This document shows, piece by piece, positions 7,147 to 14,196 of a stretch of 46,193 bases of DNA. This stretch comes from an uncultured Campylobacter sp. (GTDB lineage Bacteria > Campylobacterota > Campylobacteria > Campylobacterales > Campylobacteraceae), in NCBI RefSeq assembly GCF_937981295.1, contig NZ_CALJPC010000077.1, forward strand, positions 1 through 46,193, in the 5' to 3' direction. The notes under the pieces are model-generated. The model did no database searches and had not been told where the DNA came from. It saw only the letters and a program-made list of their open reading frames with translations. Both the position numbers and the translations under genes were made by a program. Position 1 is the first letter of the stretch. The number at the start of each line of letters is the position of its first letter.

Positions 7147-8175
7147 ATGGCCACCAGACACCAAGCCAGGCTCGCTGCGATCTCGCTGCTCTACTCCCAG
7201 GATATGAACGGCGGCGGCGAGGACTTTGCGGACGAGTATTTGGAGGAGAAGCGCATTCGCAACGAGCAGCGCAACTGGACGCTGGCACTTCTGCGCGGCG
7301 CTAGCGAAAATCTCGCCGCGGTCGATGCGCTGATAGATGAAAATTTAAAGGAATTCAAGCTTGCCGAAATTTCGGCTCTGGAGCGCGCGATACTGCGGCT
7401 CGGGGCGTATGAGCTGCGCTTTACGGACACCGACGCGGGCATTGTCATCAACGAAGCGATCAACTCCGCCAAGGAGCTTGGCATCTCGCCAAGATTTATA
7501 AACGGCGTGCTGGATGCGCTAAAAGATAGCCCCGTAAACATCGCGGCGGATAAAATTTCTAAGCCGAATACAACGGCAAGCGTAAATTCCGAGCTATCCA
7601 CAGCGACAAGCGAAAATTTCAAGCCCGCTGCGGCGGAAAGCTCCGCCGTTTCGGACAGCGACGATACGGCGAAAAATTTCATTCCCACAGGCGCGAACGG
7701 CGAGACGAAAAATTTTACGAGAGCAAAGAGGGGCGGCGCGCCGAAAAATTCTACGGCGAGTAGAAGCAGACCGTCTAAAAAGCCCGCTAATATGAAAACT
7801 CGCAGCGCATCCGTAAAAAAATCCGAATCTACCGCGAGCAAAAAATTTAAAACGGAGAAAAATTTTAAGACCGGAGATAAATTCAAGACGGAGAAAACGG
7901 GCAAAAATTTCAAAGCTGGCGAGCGAGGTAAAAATTTTAAAGCAGGCGAACGAGGCAAAGACGCCGCGCCGAAAAAAGAGGGCGCGGATAGAAATTTCAA
8001 AGTCGGCAAAAACGCGGTACCAAAGAAAGGCACTGCGGGTAAAAATACTGCGCCGAAAAGTAGCGCGGGGCGCAAAATCTCTACCGCGCTGAAAAAATCC
8101 GCGGGCGGCAGAGGCACCATCTCAAAAAGACCTGCGGACAACAAAGGCGCAGTACGCGGCAAGGATAAACGGTGA
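7147..8175 (+). CDS. nusB: Transcription antitermination factor NusB with long Lys-rich tail
   Basis: NusB pairs with ribosomal protein S10 on boxA RNA in rRNA antitermination. Residues 1-~128 form a normal all-helical NusB domain (RHQARLAAISLLYSQ at the start, IVINEAINSAKELG and RFINGVLDAL near its end). Residues ~129-342 are an extra ~214-residue tail, highly basic and rich in Lys, Ala, Ser, Thr and Asn, with repeated NFK and GKNFKAGER motifs. NusB proteins are usually ~130-150 residues, so more than half of this product is unique. The tail resembles other intrinsically disordered RNA-binding tails, but that is inference. nusB overlaps pyrF by GTGA. The frame is also open on the opposite strand, a composition effect. 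Confidence 0.9.
   Translation: MATRHQARLAAISLLYSQDMNGGGEDFADEYLEEKRIRNEQRNWTLALLRGASENLAAVDALIDENLKEFKLAEISALERAILRLGAYELRFTDTDAGIVINEAINSAKELGISPRFINGVLDALKDSPVNIAADKISKPNTTASVNSELSTATSENFKPAAAESSAVSDSDDTAKNFIPTGANGETKNFTRAKRGGAPKNSTASRSRPSKKPANMKTRSASVKKSESTASKKFKTEKNFKTGDKFKTEKTGKNFKAGERGKNFKAGERGKDAAPKKEGADRNFKVGKNAVPKKGTAGKNTAPKSSAGRKISTALKKSAGGRGTISKRPADNKGAVRGKDKR
7900..7953 (+). repeat. Tandem 27-bp repeat encoding GKNFKAGER twice
   Basis: Copies at 7900-7926 and 7927-7953 encode the same nine residues. They differ at four bases, all third codon positions and all synonymous (GGC/GGT, TTC/TTT, GCT/GCA, GAG/GAA). This pattern suggests that the NusB tail is translated and that its protein sequence has been kept since duplication. 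Confidence 0.9.
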
Positions 8176-8858
8176 AGCTATGCGTCGCGCTTGATCTGGG
8201 CTCAAAGCAGCAGTGCTTACAGCTAGCGGGCGAGCTTGCAGACTTTTCGGATAAAATTTGGCTCAAAGTTGGGTTGCGAACTTATTTGCGCGACGGAGCG
8301 GGCTTTGTGGAGGAGCTAAAAAAGCTTGGAAATTTTAAAATTTTCCTCGATCTAAAGCTCTACGACATCCCAAACACGATGGCAGACGCCGCCGAGGAGA
8401 TCGCTAAGCTCGGCGTCGATATGATAAACGTGCATGCAAGCAGCGGCAAGCGCGCGATGGCGACGGTGATGGAGCGACTGGGCAAGCTAGCTTCGCGTCC
8501 GCTAGTGCTTGCAGTCTCTGCGCTAACGAGCTTTGACGAGACCGAATTTAGCGCGGTTTACGAGCAAAATTTAAGCGAAGCCGTGCGCAAATTTGGCGTG
8601 ATGAGCTACGAAGCGGGGCTTGACGGCATGGTCTGCTCGGCGTTCGAGAGCCGCCTGATAAAGGACGCCACGAGTGCAAATTTTATTACGCTCTGCCCGA
8701 GCGTAAGGCCGTTTGGCGAGAGTGCAGCAGATCAAAAGCGAGTAGCAAATCTGGATATCGCGCGCGAGGCAAGGGCGGATTTTATCGTGGTAGGTCGGCC
8801 GATATATCAGGCACAAAACCCGCGCGAAATTTGCGAGCGAATTTTAGATCAAATTTAG
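8172..8858 (+). CDS. pyrF: Orotidine 5'-phosphate decarboxylase
   Basis: Last step of UMP synthesis, decarboxylating OMP. 228 residues, normal for the subfamily I enzyme. The catalytic block FLDLKLYDIPNTM contains the Asp-Lys-Asp triad, followed by MINVHASSGKRAM, the LCPSVRPFG segment and the phosphate-gripping VVGRPIY near the C-terminus. The GTG start at 8172 overlaps the nusB stop (GTGA), so translation is coupled; the leader residues MKLCVALDL fit the family start. A hairpin terminator follows about 95 bp after the stop. Confidence 0.97.
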   Translation: MKLCVALDLGSKQQCLQLAGELADFSDKIWLKVGLRTYLRDGAGFVEELKKLGNFKIFLDLKLYDIPNTMADAAEEIAKLGVDMINVHASSGKRAMATVMERLGKLASRPLVLAVSALTSFDETEFSAVYEQNLSEAVRKFGVMSYEAGLDGMVCSAFESRLIKDATSANFITLCPSVRPFGESAADQKRVANLDIAREARADFIVVGRPIYQAQNPREICERILDQI

Positions 8859-8951
8859 CGCCAAAGCTTGCGTAAAATTTGGTGAAAATCATTTTAAGCG
8901 TGGTTTCCGCGCGCAAGAAATTTTAATCAAAATGCGCACAAAGGCGGCTTG

Positions 8952-8982
8952 GATGACGTCGAAGCGCCGCCGTCATCTTTTT
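8952..8982 (+). terminator. Rho-independent terminator after pyrF
   Basis: GATGACG (8952-8958) pairs with CGTCATC (8971-8977) around a 12-nt loop and is followed immediately by TTTTT. It would end the ribH-nusB-pyrF transcript. Confidence 0.65.
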
Positions 8983-9141
8983 ACAAAATCCGTTGGGAAT
9001 TGAAACTTAGTTACGTAGCTGTCATAGACGTTGTTCCCTGTGAGTAGAATTCCATCCCGTTGGAGTTTGAAACAAACGTATCATATTTTTGCATTTGGCG
9101 CAAGGCGGAAGCGTAAATTTACTCCGTTGGGGATTAAAAAC
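8983..9141 (+). CRISPR. Degenerate three-repeat CRISPR relic
   Basis: Three related blocks end at 9006, 9073 and 9141, i.e. spaced 67 and 68 bp. Their 3' halves read TCCGTTGGGAATTGAAAC, CCCGTTGGAGTTTGAAAC and TCCGTTGGGGATTAAAAAC. The spacing fits ~30-nt repeats plus ~37-nt spacers, and the ATTGAAAC-type ending is the usual 3' end (crRNA handle) of many type I and type III repeats. Sequences between them are unrelated to each other, like spacers. A fourth, much weaker block (AAATTTCCGATAACGAG) lies about 69 bp further on. The 5' halves of the repeats are poorly preserved, and no cas gene is in the window, so this looks like a dead remnant. Confidence 0.6.
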
Positions 9142-9418
9142 GTTCAAACTTTGCCGCGCCCAAGCTTCCCTGCTAGCTTGCGGATAAAATTTCCGATAAC
9201 GAGCGCGGCGGCGGACGTCTTAACACTAAAAAGCGGCGCGCATAAGCGCGGCAGCTCGGCGGCGAGGTAAAATTTTAAAAATTTTTCGCACCGCGTGGAT
9301 AAAATTTTAAAACTTGCCTCGCACGAGTGAAATTTTAAAATTCCGCACTCTCAAGGGGCTTTAAAATTTTATCCAAATGGCGAGCCAAGCGAAATTTGAA
9401 TAAAGATTGGAGTAAAAT
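9142..9418. repeat. AAATTT-palindrome field
   Basis: Four or more copies of AAATTTTAAAATT-type palindromes set in short GC-rich linkers, one of them flanked by a GAGTG/CACTC dyad (about 9326-9352). No gene is visible. Confidence 0.55.
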
Positions 9419-9673
9419 TTGAGTAAAGGCGCGAGCGATTTTAAGAAAATCCCATATGTCGGCGAGGCGACAGAGGCTGATCTGTTGGCGCTGGGCTACA
9501 CTGACATCGCTTCGCTAAAGGGCGCAGATCCGGACGAGATGTTTGAACGCACAAAGGCGCTCGGGCGCGGCAGCGACAAGTGCATCCTCTACGTTTACCG
9601 CATGGTTTGCTACTACGCAAATACTCCGCACCCAGACAAAGCCAAACTTAAATGGTGGCTTTGGAAGGATTGA
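9419..9673 (+). CDS. Cdd1-like helix-hairpin-helix protein
   Basis: An 84-residue protein of the Cdd1/'pathogenicity locus' family. A helix-hairpin-helix is visible at residues ~10-40 (IPYVGEATEADLLALGYTDIASL) and the typical C-terminal signature follows: CILYVYRMVCYYAN then a Lys-Leu-Lys-Trp-Trp-x-Trp-Lys-Asp ending. Family proteins are small, cytoplasmic and poorly understood; the HhH suggests nucleic-acid contact. Start TTG at 9419 follows TTGGAG at suitable spacing. The gene stands alone between repeat fields, inserted between pyrF and the DUF3108 gene compared with the C. jejuni order. Confidence 0.8.
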   Translation: MSKGASDFKKIPYVGEATEADLLALGYTDIASLKGADPDEMFERTKALGRGSDKCILYVYRMVCYYANTPHPDKAKLKWWLWKD

Positions 9674-10284
9674 ATTTACGAATTTGACCCGCGGCAAGTC
9701 GTTAAAAGCGGATCCATTTAAATTTGAGCGGATTTACTAACGACCGATAAGGCTGTATTTGCAGCACAAAATAGCGCCGAGTAAAAAGCGTAAATTTAAC
9801 AAGCGTTTTAATGGCGACGGCACAAATTTTATGCGCGAGCTTTACGGGCGGCGCGTAAAAACGTAAATTTAACGGGCGCGGCGTAACGGCTAGTGCGAAG
9901 TACAAACATAGCCGCAATATGAAATTTTGATTTTATTCACAGGCATGCTTTGCGACGAAGCGGTCTGTACGAAATATAAAATCGCCAATTTCTGGCAAGC
10001 GCGCGCCGAGCCGTATATGCGTCGTAAATATAAAAGCGGCGACAGTCGGTGTCTTTGGCGAGCAAGGCGGTCTTTCACGACGGTAAGGAGCGGCGGCTGA
10101 TATTTAATCGCGCTATGGAGAAAATGAAATAGGCGGCGCGAGTTTACTTTTTATGGTAAATTTTACGAACGCGGCGCAGATTCCCGCACGAGCTTTGCGA
10201 GCACAATGCGATAAAGCGACGCAAAGAGCGTAAATTTCACGGGCGTCGTATGATGGGGCACCGCAAAGCGAAAGGACGATAGGG
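9674..10284. other. Gene-free stretch, possibly with a coding remnant
   Basis: 610 bp without a sound gene. AAATTT words and GCGTAAATTTAC-like palindromes are scattered through it. Between about 9950 and 10131 the plus strand has coding-like pieces in two frames, for example TKYKIANFWQARAEPYMRR and then DGKERRLIFNRAMEKMK ending at TAG 10129-10131. They look like a frameshifted small gene, but I do not recognise the family. Confidence 0.35.
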
Positions 10285-11142
10285 ATGAAATTTTTTGCTA
10301 TTTTGATTTTATGCGTGAGCGCGCTTTTCGGCGAGACGATCAGCGCGAAATATGAAATTTCGTTCGGCATTTTCGGCGCGGTCGGCAGCGCAAATACGCG
10401 GCTCGTGCGGCAGGGCGATCGCTACGAGATCGTCATGGACGCCATTGCGCAGGGCGTCGCGGGCAGCCTAAGCGGGCAAAGGCGCGAGAGCTTCCGCTCA
10501 AAGGGGCGCGTCGTGGCGGGGCTTTTGATGCCCGATCTCTACGTCCACGAAGTCTCGCGCAAAAAGGGCAAAACAGCGAAAAACGAGCGCAAAACCTACA
10601 CTTTCGACTACGCGCGCAAAACGATAAAATTTCAAAAGTTCAAGGGCACGGGCGGCGAGCTACAGCTCGTAAGCGACGAAATTTTGCCCTATTTTGCGAC
10701 GAACGACCTGCTGAGTTTGTTTTTCAATTTCTCTAAAATCCCGCACTCGGGCGATAAATTTTTCGTCCGAGCCGCAGGCGCAAAAAGTGCCGACGGAAGG
10801 ATCGACATTGAAAGGCCGCGCGGAAGCGCCGCCGCAAATATCGCGAGCGAGCTTGGCGTCGCGCCGCCTAGCGATGAGGATACAAACTCCGGCGCAGCGG
10901 CAAGCGCGAAACCTAGCGGAGCAGATACGAAAACCGGCACAACGGACGTAAATTTTAAAGGGCGCAGCACGGGCGCGGATAAGCAGGCTGCGGTGATTTA
11001 CGTGGTTTTCATCAACCAGCCGATATTTTCGAGCAGCCGAGGCGAGCTGCACCTGAGCCTAAACGAACGCGGTTACGCCGATCGCGCCGTTTTGAAGGAC
11101 GTGCTGCTCTTCGGTGACATCCGCGCGCGGCTCGTGGAATGA
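10285..11142 (+). CDS. Periplasmic DUF3108-family protein
   Basis: A 285-residue exported protein. Residues 1-17 are a signal peptide (MKFFAILILCVSALFG) and the mature part starts near ETISAKYEISFGIFG, typical of the DUF3108 family, a beta-rich periplasmic domain of unknown function. The gene follows pyrF as Cj0380c does in C. jejuni, supporting the assignment. Residues ~193-236 are a Ser/Thr/Gly/Ala-rich low-complexity stretch (SGAAASAKPSGADTKTG) absent from what I expect of the domain; the fold resumes with VIYVVFINQPIFSS. ATG at 10285 follows AAAGGA. The role could be outer-membrane or lipoprotein handling, but nothing in the sequence proves this. Confidence 0.75.
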   Translation: MKFFAILILCVSALFGETISAKYEISFGIFGAVGSANTRLVRQGDRYEIVMDAIAQGVAGSLSGQRRESFRSKGRVVAGLLMPDLYVHEVSRKKGKTAKNERKTYTFDYARKTIKFQKFKGTGGELQLVSDEILPYFATNDLLSLFFNFSKIPHSGDKFFVRAAGAKSADGRIDIERPRGSAAANIASELGVAPPSDEDTNSGAAASAKPSGADTKTGTTDVNFKGRSTGADKQAAVIYVVFINQPIFSSSRGELHLSLNERGYADRAVLKDVLLFGDIRARLVE

Positions 11143-11146
11143 GACT

Positions 11147-11160
11147 TCGTAAATTTACGA
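11147..11160 (+). repeat. Perfect 14-bp palindrome after the DUF3108 gene
   Basis: TCGTAAATTTACGA, centred on AAATTT, sits 5 bp after the stop. It may help end transcription from either side (GGTAAAATTTTG follows), or be one more AAATTT palindrome. Confidence 0.4.
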
Positions 11161-11285
11161 GGTAAAATTTTGTTCAAATTTATCCCTGCTCGCTTCAAAC
11201 GTCATCGTTTTCATGTCGCCGAAAAAGGGCAAATTTAATCGATCATAATTTAAGATAAATTTCAAATAGAGTCCGCTTTTATGAT

Positions 11286-12125
11286 CTATACAAAAATTTG
11301 CGGCGGGATTTTATCTAAATTTTTCCCTATTTTTAGTAGAAAATAGGTCTTTAATTCCCTGTATTCTTTGTTGCTTAAAAACGAAACCTCTATAAAAGAA
11401 CTTTTGTCATATATCAATATGCTGTCATTTATAATATCAAAGCCTAGCCCGTTAAAAAGCCTATATAGCAATAAAGGAAAGAAGCTAATAGGTATAATTA
11501 CCGCAAAAATTATCCAAAAATTTTCCTCCCTTCCGTCTATCACTACCGCTACGAAAAAAACTAAAAGCAAGTATATAAAAGCAAATAGCAGCATAAGGCA
11601 TTTTGTCTTTTTTGATATTTCGGGGTATGACGGTCCCGTGGTTCGTTTGATACAAGTTATATCTGAAATTTTGGTCTCGTATAAAACGGCTTCCGTCTTT
11701 TTAGAGTATAGAGTTATATCGTCATTTTTAAAGCATATATAGCACTTGCCGAAATTTGAGAATTTATTTAATGCTCTGAGCGGAAAATAGCAATCCAGCA
11801 AAACGAGAAATAAAATTTGCTGGGCAGAAAATTTACCGCATATCGCCATCAATATCGTAGTAATGATATAGATCGCGCCGATGATAGCATTTAAAATTAT
11901 AGCGTGATCTTTTATGATTATCGGCTCTTTGTCGTAATCACGAGTTTTAGCGCCCCGCGATGAAATACCACCCGGGTTTAAATTTTGAAATTTTATCTCA
12001 TCTTTTGAGTTTAAATTCATGTCGTTTAAATTTTTATCTCGGAAATTTGCGCCGCAAAGATGATCGGGTTGCGATTCGGGGTCTGTTTGATTAAAATTCG
12101 CATTTTTAAAGCTTTTACTACTCAA
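11286..12125 (-). CDS. Hypothetical membrane protein with repeat-rich N-terminus
   Basis: 279 residues, family not recognised. The N-terminal ~65 residues are polar and Asn/Asp-rich with pentapeptide-like themes (NANFNQT, GANFRDKNLNDMNLN). Four hydrophobic helices follow at about 78-98, 104-120, 178-200 and 204-226, giving two helical hairpins separated by a soluble loop containing YICFKNDDITLYSKKT; the C-terminal ~50 residues are soluble. The loops resemble PH-like lipid-binding domains of bacterial membrane proteins, but only loosely. DNA here is clearly richer in A/T than its neighbours, suggesting transfer. The start (TTG at 12125) is uncertain because coding-like sequence continues upstream. 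Confidence 0.6.
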   Translation of the reverse strand: MSSKSFKNANFNQTDPESQPDHLCGANFRDKNLNDMNLNSKDEIKFQNLNPGGISSRGAKTRDYDKEPIIIKDHAIILNAIIGAIYIITTILMAICGKFSAQQILFLVLLDCYFPLRALNKFSNFGKCYICFKNDDITLYSKKTEAVLYETKISDITCIKRTTGPSYPEISKKTKCLMLLFAFIYLLLVFFVAVVIDGREENFWIIFAVIIPISFFPLLLYRLFNGLGFDIINDSILIYDKSSFIEVSFLSNKEYRELKTYFLLKIGKNLDKIPPQIFV

Positions 12126-12290
12126 ATTTGCATCGTTTAAATTTAATGATCTGCGATCCGTTGCATCGCTTAAATCCGCATCGTCAAAGATGTCAGCGCT
12201 AGCGCCTTTTCAAAGCTTTTGCTTGAAAGTCCGACGTCGTTCGTTTAGAGGCTTTTTAGATTCCTCAAGCAGCACTTTATCCAAAAAATA
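12126..12290 (-). pseudogene. Decayed upstream part of the repeat-leader membrane protein
   Basis: In the frame of the 11286-12125 gene the minus strand continues upstream with ASADIFDDADLSDAT and LNLNDANLSS, plainly the same pentapeptide-like style, until TGA at 12210-12212; beyond it lies KVLLEESKKPLNERRR. In a second frame the same DNA reads GLSSKSFEKA, a near copy of SSKSFKNA in the leader, preceded by TAA at 12245-12247. So the leader was longer, contains an internal duplication and has been broken by a stop or a frameshift. Confidence 0.5.
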
Positions 12291-12463
12291 TCCTTAAGCT
12301 TAAACGCTCGTATTTTATAATTTCAGGCTTAAATCGCAATAAATCGCGCCCATTTCGTGAGCTTTTGATTTTATTAAAATATGTGTTTTTGTGTCGCACC
12401 GCATGCAGCGCAATGACGGCGGCAAGGCGCGGCAAAAGAAACGGACCATATTTTCGGATCGAT

Positions 12464-13588
12464 TCATTTCTTAAATTTTCTTATGAAATCGCTCGCGTCC
12501 CACGTCGCCATCGCTGAGCTCATAACAGCGATCCTGTCGGTTCCCGCGCGTAGGACGGAAGCGAAATTGCGCGGCGTTATGCCGCCCAGCGCATAGATTT
12601 CGCCCGCAAAAAACTCCCGCACGGCGCGGATCAAATTTAGCCCCCTCGGCGCTAGCCCCGCCTTGCAATCGGTCGCAAAGATGTGGCTCAGGCAGATCGC
12701 GCTCGCGCCCAGCTCCAGCGCCTCGCGCGCCTCCGCCTCGCTGTGGCAGGAAGCGACCAGTTTTTTGAAATTTGCGCGCAAAAACTCCGCGCCGCGCGCC
12801 GCGCTGAAGCTCCGCAAAACCCCGAGCGGCAGCCATAAATTTCTCTCGCCCGCCCGCAGCGCAAAATCTGCAAAATTATGCACAAAGATCGCGGGCAGGT
12901 GCCTTGCCCTCTCTGCGCTCTGCGCGCCCTTCGCATTCTCTGTCTCTTTCACGCTCTGTGAATTTTCTACACCCTCTATACTTTCCGTGTACTGCGCGCT
13001 CCACGCACTCCCCGCATTTTTTGCACTATGCACATCATTCGCATTTTCTGTACTTTGCGCACCCTGCATACTTTCCGCATTTTCTGCGCTCCGTACGCCT
13101 TCAACCGCGAGTTTTGTTTTGCATACGGCGCCGCGAAGCGAAATCTCGCCCGACGCACCATCATTCGCGCAATTTGCAGCGTCGATAAAATTTTCAGGCA
13201 AAATTTCATCTAAAACGCAAGCGGAATTTTTAGACCGTATCTCATCTGTAGCGGCACCGTGACTGCGAGCCCCATCCGCACAGGCCGCGCTCGCGTTCAA
13301 TCCGCCCGCAAAAGCTTGGGTTTCGCCAAATTTAGCGGCACTAGCTTCATTTGCAAAAATTCCGACCGCACGGGCCGCATCCGCGCAAAGCTCGCTCTTG
13401 CAGGCGAGTAAAATTTTACCAAACAGCGCCGCATAGGCCGCTTCGTCTAAATCCTTCTCGCGCACGACGATCTCGCCTACGCCCGCCGCAGCAAAATCCG
13501 CTATGCGCGCGAGCAGCGCCGCCTCACCGCCGCAGAGCGAGCGATTTGTAATGATCGTAATGCGCGAAGCAAGCTCTAAATCTAGCAT
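12464..13588 (-). CDS. thiE: Thiamine-phosphate synthase with ~160-residue insert
   Basis: Joins the pyrimidine (HMP-PP) and thiazole phosphate to make thiamine phosphate. 374 residues, against ~200 in the family. Residues 1-67 carry the first strands (RITIITNRSL, VGEIVVREKDLDEAAYAAL, with the Arg/Lys substrate contacts). Residues ~68-228 are a low-complexity insert rich in Ala, Glu, Asn and Ser with recurring ENA/SAE motifs. The barrel resumes at HLPAIFVHNFADFALRAG and ends normally with FFAGEIYALGGI and AGTDRIAVMSSAM. ATG at 13588 lies after AAGGGAG and overlaps the stop of the preceding ORF (ATGCTAG). It is the last gene of the thi block. Confidence 0.88.
   Translation of the reverse strand: MLDLELASRITIITNRSLCGGEAALLARIADFAAAGVGEIVVREKDLDEAAYAALFGKILLACKSELCADAARAVGIFANEASAAKFGETQAFAGGLNASAACADGARSHGAATDEIRSKNSACVLDEILPENFIDAANCANDGASGEISLRGAVCKTKLAVEGVRSAENAESMQGAQSTENANDVHSAKNAGSAWSAQYTESIEGVENSQSVKETENAKGAQSAERARHLPAIFVHNFADFALRAGERNLWLPLGVLRSFSAARGAEFLRANFKKLVASCHSEAEAREALELGASAICLSHIFATDCKAGLAPRGLNLIRAVREFFAGEIYALGGITPRNFASVLRAGTDRIAVMSSAMATWDASDFIRKFKK
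12904..13387 (-). repeat. In-frame low-complexity insert within ThiE
   Basis: About 160 codons between the second and third conserved parts of the ThiE barrel. The C-terminal half of the insert is a degenerate array of short Ser-Ala-Glu-Asn-Ala-like units (SAENAES, STENAND, SAKNAGS, ETENAKG). Edges are estimated. Confidence 0.75.
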
Positions 13589-14196
13589 GCGCCCGCTCCC
13601 TTAAGCCCAAAATCCCTGCCCGTGGACGGCGCCGCGCTCAAATTTAAAATTTCGCCTGCGATGCTAGAGATTAAAATTTTACTTGCTAGGGCGAGCGCCG
13701 AAATCCCCGCCATCACGCTATATTTAAAAATTTCGCCCGCCGAAACAAGGTCTAAAATTTCCGCCGCAGCGCTAAGGCTCAAAGCGTTCGCCCAGCTCCT
13801 CGATTTTAGCGGCTTTGCGTTGCCGCCGCATAAGAACCTGAAGCTCGTGCCGTTTTTAAATTTAAAATTTATGTCGCCCGCGGGCTCGGAATTTGCGTCG
13901 CCTTTAAATTTTAAATCCGCGTATGTGTTCCTAGGTCTTAAATTTACGTACGCATTTTGTATCTCAAAATTTCCCGCGCCAGCTGACACGATATCGAAAA
14001 TTTTATCATCTGCCATAGCGCCATAAATTTTATCGCCGTGTGCGGCGTTGCAAAATTCCGCGCCGTATTTTACGCTACAAATTTTACTTCTGCGCTGGGC
14101 GGCACTAAATCCGCCCTCGAGCCCGACGCTGAAAATCTCGCGTCTAACGCCGTAAATTTCATCCACGCACGCGGTAAAATTTCGCGCCTCACACAT
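13582..14196 (-). CDS. Orphan low-complexity ORF between thiH and thiE
   Basis: 204 residues, no recognised family. The start ATG overlaps the thiH stop (ATGTGTGA) and the stop overlaps the thiE start (ATGCTAG), so ribosomes could pass straight through, which argues for translation. Against this, the sequence has no conserved-looking core: it is a chain of short motifs such as DKIFDIVSAG, DLKFKGD, INFKFKN, AEILDLVSAGEIF and SKILISSIAGEILNL, and I count 15 AAATTT words in 615 bp, the same density as in gene-free repeat DNA. It may be repeat DNA that stays open, kept to preserve coupling of thiE to thiH. C. jejuni has no gene here as far as I recall. Confidence 0.45.
   Translation of the reverse strand: MCEARNFTACVDEIYGVRREIFSVGLEGGFSAAQRRSKICSVKYGAEFCNAAHGDKIYGAMADDKIFDIVSAGAGNFEIQNAYVNLRPRNTYADLKFKGDANSEPAGDINFKFKNGTSFRFLCGGNAKPLKSRSWANALSLSAAAEILDLVSAGEIFKYSVMAGISALALASKILISSIAGEILNLSAAPSTGRDFGLKGAGAC

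Noticed and set aside
7191..8162. 323-codon open frame on the minus strand opposite nusB
   Set aside because: NusB is certain on the plus strand. The opposite frame stays open because Lys/Ala/Asn-rich codons read as Phe/Leu/Ala on the other strand; it has no RBS and no protein features.
9180..9210. Fourth CRISPR repeat (AAATTTCCGATAACGAG)
   Set aside because: Only the CCG and position (+69 bp) fit; the diagnostic TTGGG..TTGAAAC part is missing.
12663..13262. 199-codon plus-strand frame opposite thiE
   Set aside because: Covers the ThiE insert and barrel in antisense; composition shadow with no start signal.
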